A stretch of 64,000 nucleotides of DNA from Pseudomonas brassicacearum (GCF_003732225.1 NZ_MOBJ01000006.1:496001-560000), one strand, 5' to 3'; shown: positions 54,541 through 62,880, counted from the stretch's first letter. Numbers and translations: made by a program. The notes: generated by a model from the sequence alone, not told the origin.

Positions 54541-55815
54541 ATGAACGCACGACTCATGCAGCACTTGACCTTGATCGGCGGCACCAGCCTGCTGCCGATA
54601 GCCGCCGAAGCGGAATTCCTCAAGGACAGCAAGGCCACGCTGGACCTGAAAAACTACTACTTCAACCGCGACTACCGCGAAGGCGATGGCCAGTCCAAGC
54701 GTGACGAATGGGCCCAGGGGTTTCTACTGAACCTGCAATCGGGTTACACCGAAGGCACGGTCGGCTTTGGCCTGGACGCGCTCGGCATGCTCGGGCTGAA
54801 GCTCGACTCCAGTCCGGATCGCTCCGGCAGCGGTTTGTTGTCCCGAGAAAGCCAGGCCGAACCGGGCAAGCCGAGCTACGCCAGGCGTGCCCACGACAGT
54901 TATTCCAAGGTTGGCCTGACCGCCAAGGCCCGTGTTGCCAAGAGCGAACTGCGCCTCGGTCATCTGCTGCCCGACCTGCCCTTGCTGCAACCGAACACCA
55001 GCCGGGTGCTGCCGCAGACCTTCGAAGGTGGCATGCTCAGTTCCAAAGACATCAAAGGCCTGACGTTACGCGGCGGGCAGATCGATCAGGTCAAACAGCG
55101 GGAATCCACCGACTACGAAAAAATGGGGTTGACCAGTCAGAGCGGGGCTTACAAGAGTTCGGCAAAAAGCGACGAGTTCCGTTTCGGCGGCGCGGATTAC
55201 CAGTTCAACCCAACGCTTGCCGGCAGCTATTACTACGCGCAGCTTGAGGACATTTATCAGCAGCACTACGTCGGCCTCAAACACAGCCTGGCGTTGGGCG
55301 GCGGCACCCTGAAAAGCGATATCCGCTACTTCAGCGCCGACACCGCCGGCGCTGGTCTGGCCGGCACCGTCGATAACCGCGCCTTGAGCACCCGCTTCAT
55401 GTATGCGATTGCCGGGCACGCCATCGGAGGCGGCTTCCAGCAGCAGTACGGTGAAACACCGTTTGCCTACGTCGACGGCAGCAACACTTACCTGTTCACC
55501 GAGTACCAACTGAGCAACTTCTCGCAAACCAAGGAACGTGCCTGGCACGCCCGCTACGATTTCGACTTCGCGACGGTGGGCATTCCGGGGCTGCTGTTCT
55601 CCACGCGTTACGCCAAGGGCGATCAGGCACAGATCAGGAAATTTGTCGGTGAAGGCCGGGAATGGGAGCGTGACATCGACCTGGGCTACACCATCCAGAG
55701 CGGCCCGCTGAAAAACGTCAGCGCCCGCTGGCGCAACGGCATGAGCAAAAGCAACTACCAGCGCGACACCAACGAAAACCGCTTGGTCCTCAGTTATAGC
55801 GTCAAGCTGTGGTAA
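54541..55815 (+). CDS. OprD family outer-membrane porin
   Basis: 424 residues: signal peptide, then an 18-strand barrel typical of OprD, with SKATLDLKNYYFNRDYREGD, GRAGQIDQ-like motif (LRGGQIDQVKQRES) and the C-terminal NENRLVLSYSVKLW. OprD channels take up basic amino acids, dipeptides or small acids. Encoded right after the peptide ABC importer with AGGAG upstream, so it is the likely outer-membrane entry for the same substrate. Confidence 0.9.
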   Translation: MNARLMQHLTLIGGTSLLPIAAEAEFLKDSKATLDLKNYYFNRDYREGDGQSKRDEWAQGFLLNLQSGYTEGTVGFGLDALGMLGLKLDSSPDRSGSGLLSRESQAEPGKPSYARRAHDSYSKVGLTAKARVAKSELRLGHLLPDLPLLQPNTSRVLPQTFEGGMLSSKDIKGLTLRGGQIDQVKQRESTDYEKMGLTSQSGAYKSSAKSDEFRFGGADYQFNPTLAGSYYYAQLEDIYQQHYVGLKHSLALGGGTLKSDIRYFSADTAGAGLAGTVDNRALSTRFMYAIAGHAIGGGFQQQYGETPFAYVDGSNTYLFTEYQLSNFSQTKERAWHARYDFDFATVGIPGLLFSTRYAKGDQAQIRKFVGEGREWERDIDLGYTIQSGPLKNVSARWRNGMSKSNYQRDTNENRLVLSYSVKLW

Positions 55816-55827
55816 CCCGAAGTTGAA

Positions 55828-55984
55828 CATCGCAGCCTGCGGCAGCTCCGCCGACCGCGTACACCCCGGGACTTATGGATGTACGTCGCCCCCGTAGGAG
55901 CCGCCGAAGGCTGCGATCTTTTGGCCGTGTTACGCCATGCCGAAGATCAAGATCAAAAGATCGCAGGCTGCGCCAGCTCCTACA
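55828..55984. repeat. triple palindromic repeat, GATCGCAGCC family
   Basis: Three REP-like arms in alternating orientation: CATCGCAGCCTGCGGCAGCT, GTAGGAGCCGCCGAAGGCTG with CGATCTTTT, and AAAAGATCGCAGGCTGCGCC followed by AGCTCCTAC. Between the porin and zapE, which converge. Confidence 0.8.
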
Positions 55985-56028
55985 CCTATCTCCTTTGCCT
56001 TTAATCCCGCCTCCCCCGGCACAAGGTT

Positions 56029-57156
56029 TCAAGCCTCGGCAAAGCGCTGTAACTGCATTTCTTTAAGCCGGCTGTGGGTCCGGCGAAACGGGAACTCCAG
56101 GTAACCCTCGGTGTACAGCTCATCCATCGACACCTGCGCTTCGAGGTACAGCGGCACTTTGCGGTCGTAGCACTCGTCGACCAGTGCGATAAAGCGCCGC
56201 ACGCTGTCGTCGTGTACCGACAATTGCGGCAGTTCACGGTCACCGGCATCGACGCGCTCGGCGCCATCCTCGGTGCCTCGGGCAATGCGTCCGGGGCGCT
56301 GATGGGCACTGAGATTGGGCACTTCGCTCAGCAGAATAGCGCTGAAGCGATCGCACAGCGCCATGAAATCCATCGCCGCGAACGGTTGCTCGCACAGGTC
56401 CGCGTAACGGCACCAGAGCACCGTTTCACTGGCCTTGACCGCAATCACCGAACGATAGCCGATGGTTACGGGATCGCTGGACACTGGCTGTCCTTCGGTC
56501 AGTTCCTTGAACACTTCACTCATCGGGCTGGGCTGACCAGGTGCGCTGACCCAATACCGTTGCAGAGCGGCGCCAGGATGCAATCGGTGATCTTCACCAC
56601 CGTCCACCGCCACCACCTGCATGTGGCTTTTGATCGCGGCAATCCCCGGCAAAAAACGATCACGGTTGAAACCGTCCGCGTACAGCTGATCCGGGGGTTG
56701 ATTGGAGGTGCAGACCATCACCACGCCTTCGTCGAACATCACCTGGAACAGCCGCCCGAGGATGAGCGCATCGCCGATGTCGTTCACGAACAACTCGTCA
56801 AAACACAACACCCGCACGTCCCGGGCCAGCTCACGGGCCAGCGCTCGCAGCGGGTCGGCAGTGCCAGTCAGTTGAAACGAGCGCTGGTGCACCCAGCCCA
56901 TGAAATGATGAAAGTGCTGACGCCGCGCCGGAACCCGCAGGCTTTGGTAGAACTGATCCATCAACCAGGTCTTGCCCCGCCCGACCGGCCCCCAAAGATA
57001 AACCCCGGTGATCGGCGTTCGTCCCTGATGCAAGGCTTCGTGGCACTGCTGCAACGCCAGAACGGCATGTTCTTGCGCGGCATCCGGCACGAAGCCTTTT
57101 TGCGAGAGGGCGTACTGGTAAGCGCTGAGGGGCGAATCGAAAGTCATATCGGCCAT
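56029..57156 (-). CDS. zapE: cell division protein ZapE (AFG1-like ATPase)
   Basis: 375 residues. Walker A in YLWGPVGRGKTWLMDQFY, HFHHFMGWVHQR, Walker B VLCFDELFVNDIGDA and SNQPPDQLYADGFNRDRFLP, all typical of ZapE/AFG1. ZapE interacts with FtsZ and matters under stress and low oxygen in E. coli. The first ATG (57156) is used; 57147 is close behind. Only 60 bases lie between the start and the tandem REPIN array, so its promoter lies in or beside the repeats, or transcription comes through them. The genome probably has a second zapE copy elsewhere (not visible). Confidence 0.88.
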   Translation of the reverse strand: MADMTFDSPLSAYQYALSQKGFVPDAAQEHAVLALQQCHEALHQGRTPITGVYLWGPVGRGKTWLMDQFYQSLRVPARRQHFHHFMGWVHQRSFQLTGTADPLRALARELARDVRVLCFDELFVNDIGDALILGRLFQVMFDEGVVMVCTSNQPPDQLYADGFNRDRFLPGIAAIKSHMQVVAVDGGEDHRLHPGAALQRYWVSAPGQPSPMSEVFKELTEGQPVSSDPVTIGYRSVIAVKASETVLWCRYADLCEQPFAAMDFMALCDRFSAILLSEVPNLSAHQRPGRIARGTEDGAERVDAGDRELPQLSVHDDSVRRFIALVDECYDRKVPLYLEAQVSMDELYTEGYLEFPFRRTHSRLKEMQLQRFAEA

Positions 57157-57216
57157 TGGTCCGAACGCAAAAGTCTGGAGTATGCCACGACACGCGAAAA
57201 CTCCCGGCACACAACC

Positions 57217-57963
57217 CCGTAGCAGTTGCCGCAGGCGACGTCCGGCTGCGCAGCAGTCGTAAAATCAGGCTACGCGGTGCTTCAGGCTCACCGAGTCGTC
57301 AGCATTTACGACCGCTACGCGCTCAAACGCAGGCTTCGCCAGCTGCTACGGAACTCCCGGCACACACAACCCCGTAGCAGTTGCCGCAGGCGACGTCCGG
57401 CTGCGCAGCAGTCGTAAAATCAGGCTACGCGGTGCTTCAGGCTCACCGAGTCGTCAGCATTTACGACCGCTACGCGCTCGAACGCAGGCTGCGCCAGCTG
57501 CTACGGAACTCGCGGCGCACACAACCCCGTAGCAGTTGCCGCAGGCGACGTCCGGCTGCGCAGCAGTCGTAAAATCAGGCTACGCGGTGCTTCAGGCTCA
57601 CCGAGTCGTCAGCATTTACGACCGCTACGCGCTCGAACGCAGGCTGCTACAGAACTCCCGGCGCACACAACCCCGTAGCAGTTGCCGCAGGCGACGTCCG
57701 GCTGCGCAGCAGTCGTAAAATCAGGCAACGCGGTGCTTCAGGCTCACCGAGTCGTCAGCATTTACGACCGCTACGCGCTCGAACGCAGGCTTCGCCAGCT
57801 GCTACAGAACTCCCGGCACACACAACCCCGTAGCAGTTGCCGCAGGCGACGTCCGGCTGCGCAGCAGTCGTAAAATCAGGCTACGCGGTGCTTCAGGCTC
57901 ACCGAGTCGTCAGCATTTACGACCGCTACGCGCTCAAACGCAGGCTTCGCCAGCTGCTACAGG
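57217..57963. repeat. tandem array of five REPIN-like units (155 bp each)
   Basis: Units begin with CCGTAGCAGTTGCCGCAGGC at 57217, 57372, 57527, 57673 and 57828. Four steps of 155, 155, 146 and 155 bases; unit 3 lacks nine bases in its right arm (CGCAGGCTGCTACAG). Each unit contains inverted REP arms, so the array is a chain of hairpins. Copies are nearly identical, differing at a few positions (for example CTCAAACG/CTCGAACG), which implies recent amplification. The body equals the solitary element at 5490-5624. It occupies the 810-base space between zapE and the NTF2-like gene; no other gene is there. Confidence 0.95.
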
Positions 57964-57966
57964 GGC

Positions 57967-58308
57967 CTAGAGCGAGATATCGAGTCGGGCGATTTTGCCT
58001 TGCTCGTTCAGGCGGAACACATAGCGCAACTCCAGCGGGCTGCCGGGGAACGTGCCGGAAATCAGGTTGCTGACCAGCACTTTGCCGGTGCGCTGCTGCA
58101 CGTCCAGTACTTCGACCCGAGGCTGGTAACGTCGAGCGGTGTCTTCCATCCATTGCGCGATGGCGTGGGTGCCGACCTGATGGGCGCCTTCATCGAAAAC
58201 GTTGGCATCCTCGGCGAAAAAACTGGCGACCGTCGAGCTGTCACGGGCATTGGCGGCAGCGATATAGGCGGCAATGGCAGGTGCGAGTGAAACGGCTGGG
58301 TTCGACAT
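57967..58308 (-). CDS. NTF2-like (SnoaL/SgcJ type) protein
   Basis: 113 residues of the NTF2-like fold: IAAYIAAANARDSSTVASFF, GTHAIAQWMEDTARR and a beta-rich end (LRYVFRLNEQGKIARLDISL). Small cone-shaped proteins that bind or isomerise small molecules; true substrate unknown. Follows the WYL regulator by 51 bases on the same strand, so probably co-transcribed. Stop lies four bases outside the REPIN array. Confidence 0.82.
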   Translation of the reverse strand: MSNPAVSLAPAIAAYIAAANARDSSTVASFFAEDANVFDEGAHQVGTHAIAQWMEDTARRYQPRVEVLDVQQRTGKVLVSNLISGTFPGSPLELRYVFRLNEQGKIARLDISL

Positions 58309-58359
58309 GGTGCGGCTCCTTGTTGGTTGATTCTGGAGCCATTTTAAAGCAGTGCTGTG

Positions 58360-59085
58360 TCAATTCTTGTCAGGAGTGAAACGCCCCGCTTCATCCAGTT
58401 GCATCGCCTTGCGCCAGGCCCGCAACAGGTCACTGCGACGCCCCGGATAGCGTTCACCCAGCTCTCGGGCGGCGGCAATCCGGTCGGTACGAAAGGTTCG
58501 AAAAGCCTCGCGCAACTCGCACCAGGCAACAATCACGCGGGCCTCATTCATAAAACCCAGCGCCAACGGCCAGATCAGCCGCTGGCTAGGGGTTTTGTTC
58601 ACGTCCGCGTAATCGATATGCAACTTGGCCTGCGCACGAATCGCCTGGCGGAACACGTTCAATTCCACAGCATTTTGCGGATAGCCATAGCCCGGCGGCC
58701 CCGGCAAGACCGTCGGATTGCGCAAGGCCTCCTGGGCGTCCGGCGCCAACACGGCGGCAATCTTCGCCAACGCATCGGCGGCGGCTTTGCTCAACACCTC
58801 ATCGCCACGCTGATCGACATAACGCAAACCCAGCACCACCGCTTCGGTCTCGTCGGCATTGAGCATCAGTGGTGGCAGAAACAAACCGCTGCGCAGCACA
58901 TAACCGATGCCCGCTTCGCCAAAGATCGGCGCGCCGAGGGCCGTCAGTTCGGCGATATCGCGGTACAGCGTGCGCTCGGAGATTTCCAGTTCGCTGGCCA
59001 ATGTCGCCGCCGTCACCGGACGACTTTTACCGCGCAGCACTTGCAACAAGGTCAACAAACGACTGGTACGCGACACGATCAGCAT
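58360..59085 (-). CDS. YafY-type HTH/WYL-domain transcriptional regulator
   Basis: 241 residues: N-terminal DeoR-like winged helix (MLIVSRTSRLLTLLQVLRGK, then LEISERTLYRDIAELTALGAPI) and a central WYL domain with LHIDYADVNKT and LGFMNEARVIVAWCELREAFRTF. WYL proteins often sense nucleic-acid or small ligands. Probably controls itself and the NTF2-like gene. Confidence 0.88.
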   Translation of the reverse strand: MLIVSRTSRLLTLLQVLRGKSRPVTAATLASELEISERTLYRDIAELTALGAPIFGEAGIGYVLRSGLFLPPLMLNADETEAVVLGLRYVDQRGDEVLSKAAADALAKIAAVLAPDAQEALRNPTVLPGPPGYGYPQNAVELNVFRQAIRAQAKLHIDYADVNKTPSQRLIWPLALGFMNEARVIVAWCELREAFRTFRTDRIAAARELGERYPGRRSDLLRAWRKAMQLDEAGRFTPDKN

Positions 59086-59157
59086 GCTCTGAGGAATGAA
59101 GGTCGACGAAGCTTAGCAGAGGCCACTGTCAGAAACTGTCAGCAGCAAAAAAGCCCC

Positions 59158-59250
59158 CTGTGGGAGCGAGCCTGCTCGCGATAGCGGTGTGACAGTAAAC
59201 ATTGATGCCGAATGTAAAACCGTCATCGCGAGCAGGCTCGCTCCCACAGG
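59158..59250. repeat. REPIN, GAGCGAGC family (copy 7, variant)
   Basis: Inverted REP pair in which the inner core reads GAGCCTGCTCGCG rather than GAGCTTGCTCGCG in both arms, so the change is compensated. Between speB stop and the WYL gene. Confidence 0.9.
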
Positions 59251-59251
59251 G

Positions 59252-60211
59252 TTATTGATCGACCTTATGTTTAGCCGCGTACAAACACAGCATCTCCATC
59301 GCCAGCGTCGCTGCCGCCAGTGAGGTGATTTCCGCGCTGTCGTATGCCGGCGCGACTTCCACCACGTCCATGCCCACCACATTGATCCCGCGCAGCCCGC
59401 CGAGAATTTCCAGCGCTTGCACCGTGCTCAAGCCTCCGCACACCGGAGTGCCAGTGCCTGGCGCAAAGGCCGGATCCAGGCAGTCGATGTCAAAGGTCAG
59501 GTACACCGGGTTATCGCCGACCCGGGCGCGAATCGCCTCAATGATCGCGTCGCAGCCGCGCCGATGCACTTGCCGTGCGTCCAGCACTTCAAAACCCTGA
59601 TGATCATTGTTGGTGGTGCGCAAACCGATCTGCACCGAACGCGATGGATCGACCAGGCCTTCTTTGGCTGCGTGCCAGAACATCGTGCCATGGTCGATGC
59701 GCTTGCCGTCTTCGTCCGGCCAGGTGTCGCTGTGCGCATCAAAATGAATCAGCGACAAGGCGCCGTGCTTGCGGGCATGGGCCTTGAGCAGCGGATAACT
59801 GATGAAATGGTCGCCGCCGAAGGTCAGCATCGCGCAGCCAGCCGTGAGGATTTTTTCGGCGTGGGCTTCGATGCTGTCCGGTACCGACTGCGGCGTGCCG
59901 GCGTCGAAGGCGCAATCGCCATAGTCAATCACCGCCAGATGATCGAACGGGTCAAACGTCCAGGGCCAGTGACGCTCCCAGGCAATGCCGGTCGACGCGG
60001 CGCGAATCCCGCGTGGCCCGAAACGTGCGCCGGGGCGGTTGCTGGTGGCGGTGTCGAACGGCACACCGCTGACCACCACATCCACACCGCGCAGATCTCG
60101 GCTGTAACGGCGCCGCATGAAACTGGTGATACCGGCGTAGGTGCTTTCGGCGGCAGTCCCGTAAAGACTGTCGCGGGTCATGGCCTGGTCGTTCTGATCG
60201 GCGATTTCCAT
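59252..60211 (-). CDS. speB: agmatinase
   Basis: 319 residues of the ureohydrolase family, with the three metal-binding signatures FGGDHFISYPLL, HFDAHSDTWPDEDG and LTFDIDCLDPAFAPGTGTPV. Very similar in pattern to E. coli SpeB (HGTMFxxAxKEGLxDPxxSVQIGxRT and VGMDVVEVAPAYDxxEIT). Splits agmatine to putrescine and urea. Follows the PotF-like binding protein by 13 bases; the two form an agmatine uptake/utilisation unit under the divergent LysR regulator. Guanidinobutyrase GbuA is the alternative, less likely. Confidence 0.9.
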   Translation of the reverse strand: MEIADQNDQAMTRDSLYGTAAESTYAGITSFMRRRYSRDLRGVDVVVSGVPFDTATSNRPGARFGPRGIRAASTGIAWERHWPWTFDPFDHLAVIDYGDCAFDAGTPQSVPDSIEAHAEKILTAGCAMLTFGGDHFISYPLLKAHARKHGALSLIHFDAHSDTWPDEDGKRIDHGTMFWHAAKEGLVDPSRSVQIGLRTTNNDHQGFEVLDARQVHRRGCDAIIEAIRARVGDNPVYLTFDIDCLDPAFAPGTGTPVCGGLSTVQALEILGGLRGINVVGMDVVEVAPAYDSAEITSLAAATLAMEMLCLYAAKHKVDQ

Positions 60212-60224
60212 GAGGTGTTCCTTG

Positions 60225-61316
60225 TTATTGACGGGTACGGAAAGTGGTCCAGAGATGGGTGCGCTGACGCATGTCCTTGAGGCTCATGCTGCGGTCGGCA
60301 TACAACCGGCCACGCACATCGGCGGGCGGATAGATGTCCGGATCGTTGCGTACGGCAGCATCGACCAAGGGCGTGGCGGCCTGGTTGGCGGTAGCGAAAA
60401 ACAGCGTGTTGGTCAGCGCCGCGACGGATTCGGGGCGCAGCATGAATTCGATAAAGGCCCGGGCGGCTTCCGGGTGTGGCGCGTCCTTGGGAATCGCCAG
60501 GTTGTCCTGCCAGACCAGCGTGCCTTGTGTAGGAATCCGATAGGCGACTTCGAAGGTTTTGTTGGCCTTGCGGGCCTGATCGGCGGCCATGCTGGCGTCG
60601 CCGTTGTAGGTCAGCGCGAGGCAAACGCTGCCGTTGGCCAAATCGTTGATCTGCCGGCCGGTGGCGACGTACAGCACTGAAGGCTGCAACTGATGCAACA
60701 AGGCTTCGGCAGCCGCCAGATCATTCTTGTCAGTGCTGTAGGGATCTTTACCGAGGTAATGCAGCGCCAGACCGATCACCTCCTGCGGCGAATCGAGAAT
60801 TGCGATGCCACAATCCTTCAGCTTGCTGGCGTATTCGGGCTTGAACAACAGATCCAGGTTGTTGAGCGGCACACCCGGCAAGCGTTTCTCCACCGCCTCG
60901 ACGTTCATTCCCAGCCCTAGAGTGCCCCAGGTATACGGCACGCCGTAGCGGTTGCCGGGGTCGACCGCCGCGAGTTTGCCCAACAGGTCAGGATCGAGGT
61001 TGGCGTAACCCTTGAGCTGGTCGTGGGGAATTTCCTTCAACGCCCCGGCCGCCAGCCCACGAGCCAACACGCTGGAAGATGGCACTACCACGTCATAACC
61101 ACTGCCGCCGGTGAGCAACTTGGTTTCCAGCACCTCCGGCGTGTCGAAGGTGTCGTAGCGCACATGGATGCCGGTTTCCTGCTCGAAGCGCTGCAGGGTT
61201 TCGGGCGCCACATAGTCAGCCCAGCTGTAAAGATTGATGACCTTTTCTTCGGCCTGCGCCGACATGGCCGTAGCCAACACTAACGCGGGAAACGCAAACC
61301 TGAGAGCCGTAACCAT
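60225..61316 (-). CDS. polyamine-type periplasmic binding protein (PotF-like)
   Basis: 363 residues: signal peptide ending AMSAQAEE and the PotD/PotF fold (VINLYSWADYVAPETLQRFE, TGIHVRYDTFDTPEVLETKL, ALTYNGDASMAADQARKAN). Binds putrescine, spermidine or, given the agmatinase next door, agmatine. ATG at 61316 has AGGTG eight bases upstream. No permease or ATPase gene is adjacent, so it must use a transporter encoded elsewhere. Confidence 0.88.
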   Translation of the reverse strand: MVTALRFAFPALVLATAMSAQAEEKVINLYSWADYVAPETLQRFEQETGIHVRYDTFDTPEVLETKLLTGGSGYDVVVPSSSVLARGLAAGALKEIPHDQLKGYANLDPDLLGKLAAVDPGNRYGVPYTWGTLGLGMNVEAVEKRLPGVPLNNLDLLFKPEYASKLKDCGIAILDSPQEVIGLALHYLGKDPYSTDKNDLAAAEALLHQLQPSVLYVATGRQINDLANGSVCLALTYNGDASMAADQARKANKTFEVAYRIPTQGTLVWQDNLAIPKDAPHPEAARAFIEFMLRPESVAALTNTLFFATANQAATPLVDAAVRNDPDIYPPADVRGRLYADRSMSLKDMRQRTHLWTTFRTRQ

Positions 61317-61417
61317 GACAAGCACCTGAGCGATTGAAGTGCTTGCAGCTTGCAGCGGAAGATACATTGTAAAAATATTAAGTTTATTATCCTGACTTTA
61401 ACCGTGAGTAATGTTTG

Positions 61418-62320
61418 ATGCTCGGTCAACTGCATGATCTGGACCTGCACCTGCTGCGCCTGTTCGTCAGCGTCGTTGAATGCGGCGGCTTCAGCGCGGC
61501 CCAAGGCGAGCTTGGCCTGAGCCAGTCGAGCATCAGCCAGCAAATGGCCAAGCTGGAAACCCGCCTCAGCTATCGGCTGTGCAGTCGCGGCAAAGGTGGA
61601 TTCAAGCTGACACCCAAGGGCGAGCAGCTTTTGCTGGCGACTCGCGGGCTGTTCGAGTCCATCGAAGCGTTCCGCCATCAATCCAACGGTGTGGCCGGGC
61701 GATTGATCGGCGAGGTGCGCCTGGGACTGTCCGAAGCCCTCGATCAGTCCGTGTTGCAACAGGTTGCCGAGGCGATTCGACGCTTTCGTGAACGGGATGA
61801 ATCAGTGCGTATCGAGCTGATCAGCGCGATGCCAGCGGAAATGGAACGGCTGTTACTCCAACAACGGCTGGACCTGGCGGTCGGCTACTTCTCCCAGGTG
61901 CAAAGCGCCTTCGACTACCGCCCGATGTTCAGCGAAACCCAGCATTTGTATTGCGCAGCCGGGCATCCGTTGTTCAGCAACGACGCCCCGGATGAGGAGG
62001 CATTGCGTAACACGGACCGGGTCGATCACCCCTATCGTTTCCTGCGCAGTGACGAGCCGCTGCACAGCACACTCAGCTCGGCGCGCTCGGAACAGGTCGA
62101 AGGCACCCTAGCCTTCATTCTTTCCGGCAAGCATGTCGGCTACCTGCCCGATCATTTCGCCCGCTCGTGGGAAGACAAAGGCTTGCTCAAAGCGGTGGGC
62201 CAGCCAGAGTTGAGTTTTGACGTAACCTTCCACCTGGCCCGACACCGTGCACAAGTGCCGGGCGATGCACAGTTGGCGTTTGAAGAGGATTTGCTGACGG
62301 CGTTTGCACACACGCCGTAA
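61418..62320 (+). CDS. LysR family transcriptional regulator of the agmatine genes
   Basis: 300 residues with winged helix FSAAQGELGLSQSSISQQMAKLETRLSYRLC and an effector domain. Divergent from the PotF-like/speB pair across ~100 bases, the classic layout for LysR control. TTG at 61415 is an alternative start one codon earlier. Confidence 0.88.
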   Translation: MLGQLHDLDLHLLRLFVSVVECGGFSAAQGELGLSQSSISQQMAKLETRLSYRLCSRGKGGFKLTPKGEQLLLATRGLFESIEAFRHQSNGVAGRLIGEVRLGLSEALDQSVLQQVAEAIRRFRERDESVRIELISAMPAEMERLLLQQRLDLAVGYFSQVQSAFDYRPMFSETQHLYCAAGHPLFSNDAPDEEALRNTDRVDHPYRFLRSDEPLHSTLSSARSEQVEGTLAFILSGKHVGYLPDHFARSWEDKGLLKAVGQPELSFDVTFHLARHRAQVPGDAQLAFEEDLLTAFAHTP

Positions 62321-62359
62321 CGCCCCCCGTCAAATACGTTGGAGAGCCGCACCCGCACT

Positions 62360-62521
62360 CGTAGCAGCTGCCGAGCCCGCGAGGCTGCGTTCGGCTCGGT
62401 CCGCGCTCGGGCGAAGCAGTCGTAAAATCAGGCAACACGTTCTTTCAGGTGAACCGCGTATGCAGGATTGGCGAGGACTTCGTCCTCGAACGCAGCCTCG
62501 CGGGCTCGGCAGCTGCTGCGG
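62360..62521. repeat. REPIN-like element, CCGTAGCAG family (type with GCAGGATTGG)
   Basis: Arms CGTAGCAGCTGCCGAGCCCG and CGGGCTCGGCAGCTGCTGCG are inverted around about 120 bases. Between the LysR gene and the structured leader RNA. Confidence 0.85.
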
Positions 62522-62604
62522 GTGTTTATGCTTGCCTACGTAACCTCAGTCGCGGGCTACAACACCTTGCGTCACGGCCTACACCTGCGCCAGAATCCGC
62601 CGGC

Positions 62605-62633
62605 TTGTGCGCTTTGGCCCTCACCTCTATCGT
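62605..62633 (+). promoter_or_regulatory. candidate sigma-70 promoter for the leader RNA
   Basis: TTGTGC and TATCGT separated by 17 bases; transcription would begin near 62638-62641, exactly where the structured leader starts. Each hexamer is only a partial match, so this is tentative. Confidence 0.35.
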
Positions 62634-62640
62634 TTCCGTG

Positions 62641-62880
62641 TCGCTGATTATCAGCGATCGGGTTTGGTAGCCCGAGTTCGGCTAAGGCGCACAGCGCCGA
62701 CATTTCCACTCAGTGGGCGGTTTCATTTTGCCTGTTGTTTGTTATGGCGGCTGTGCGCAGGGTGCCTTCGGGCACGCCGGTTGCCTTAGTCCCGGTCTAC
62801 CAACCTGTGTTCAGTCGCCACCCTATTTGTTTGGTAGCAATGGGTGCGACTCCCCTCGACTTAGACTTAGGAGTTTCACC
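62641..62880 (+). ncRNA. highly structured 5' leader RNA (candidate cis-regulator) of the DUF6124-like gene
   Basis: Seen directly: hairpin TCGCTGA-TTA-TCAGCGA (62641-62657); TCGGG/CCCGA stem (62658-62662 with 62671-62675) with loop TTTGGTAG; helix GGCTAAGGC with GCCTTAGTC (62680-62688 with 62783-62791); helix GCGCACAGC with GCTGTGCGC (62687-62695 with 62750-62758); CCAC-TCA-GTGG (62706-62716); GTGCC-TTCG-GGCAC (62762-62775); CTACCAA (62797-62803), complementary to TTGGTAG; CACCC/GGGTG stem (62819-62823 with 62842-62846) whose loop repeats TTTGGTAG (62830-62837); and GACTCC pairing with GGAGTT (62848-62853 with 62870-62875) over the Shine-Dalgarno. Whether an Rfam family covers it is unknown to me. 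Confidence 0.6.
62867..62873 (+). promoter_or_regulatory. ribosome binding site that can be sequestered
   Basis: TTAGGAG seven bases before the ATG is a near-perfect Shine-Dalgarno. It can pair with GACTCC at 62848-62853, giving an off state for translation. Confidence 0.6.

Noticed and set aside
57217..57963. Possible CRISPR array
   Set aside because: The whole 155-bp unit is conserved, with no alternation of short repeats and unique spacers, and no cas genes are near.
57226..58073. Five near-identical ~60-codon frames in the repeat array
   Set aside because: They arise from the 155-bp tandem unit and are not preceded by ribosome sites; composition (Arg/Ser/Gln) is that of translated REP DNA.
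62713..62880. N-terminal extension of the DUF6124-like protein from ATG 62713
   Set aside because: It would translate the structured leader, and the Shine-Dalgarno at 62867 clearly sets the start at 62881.
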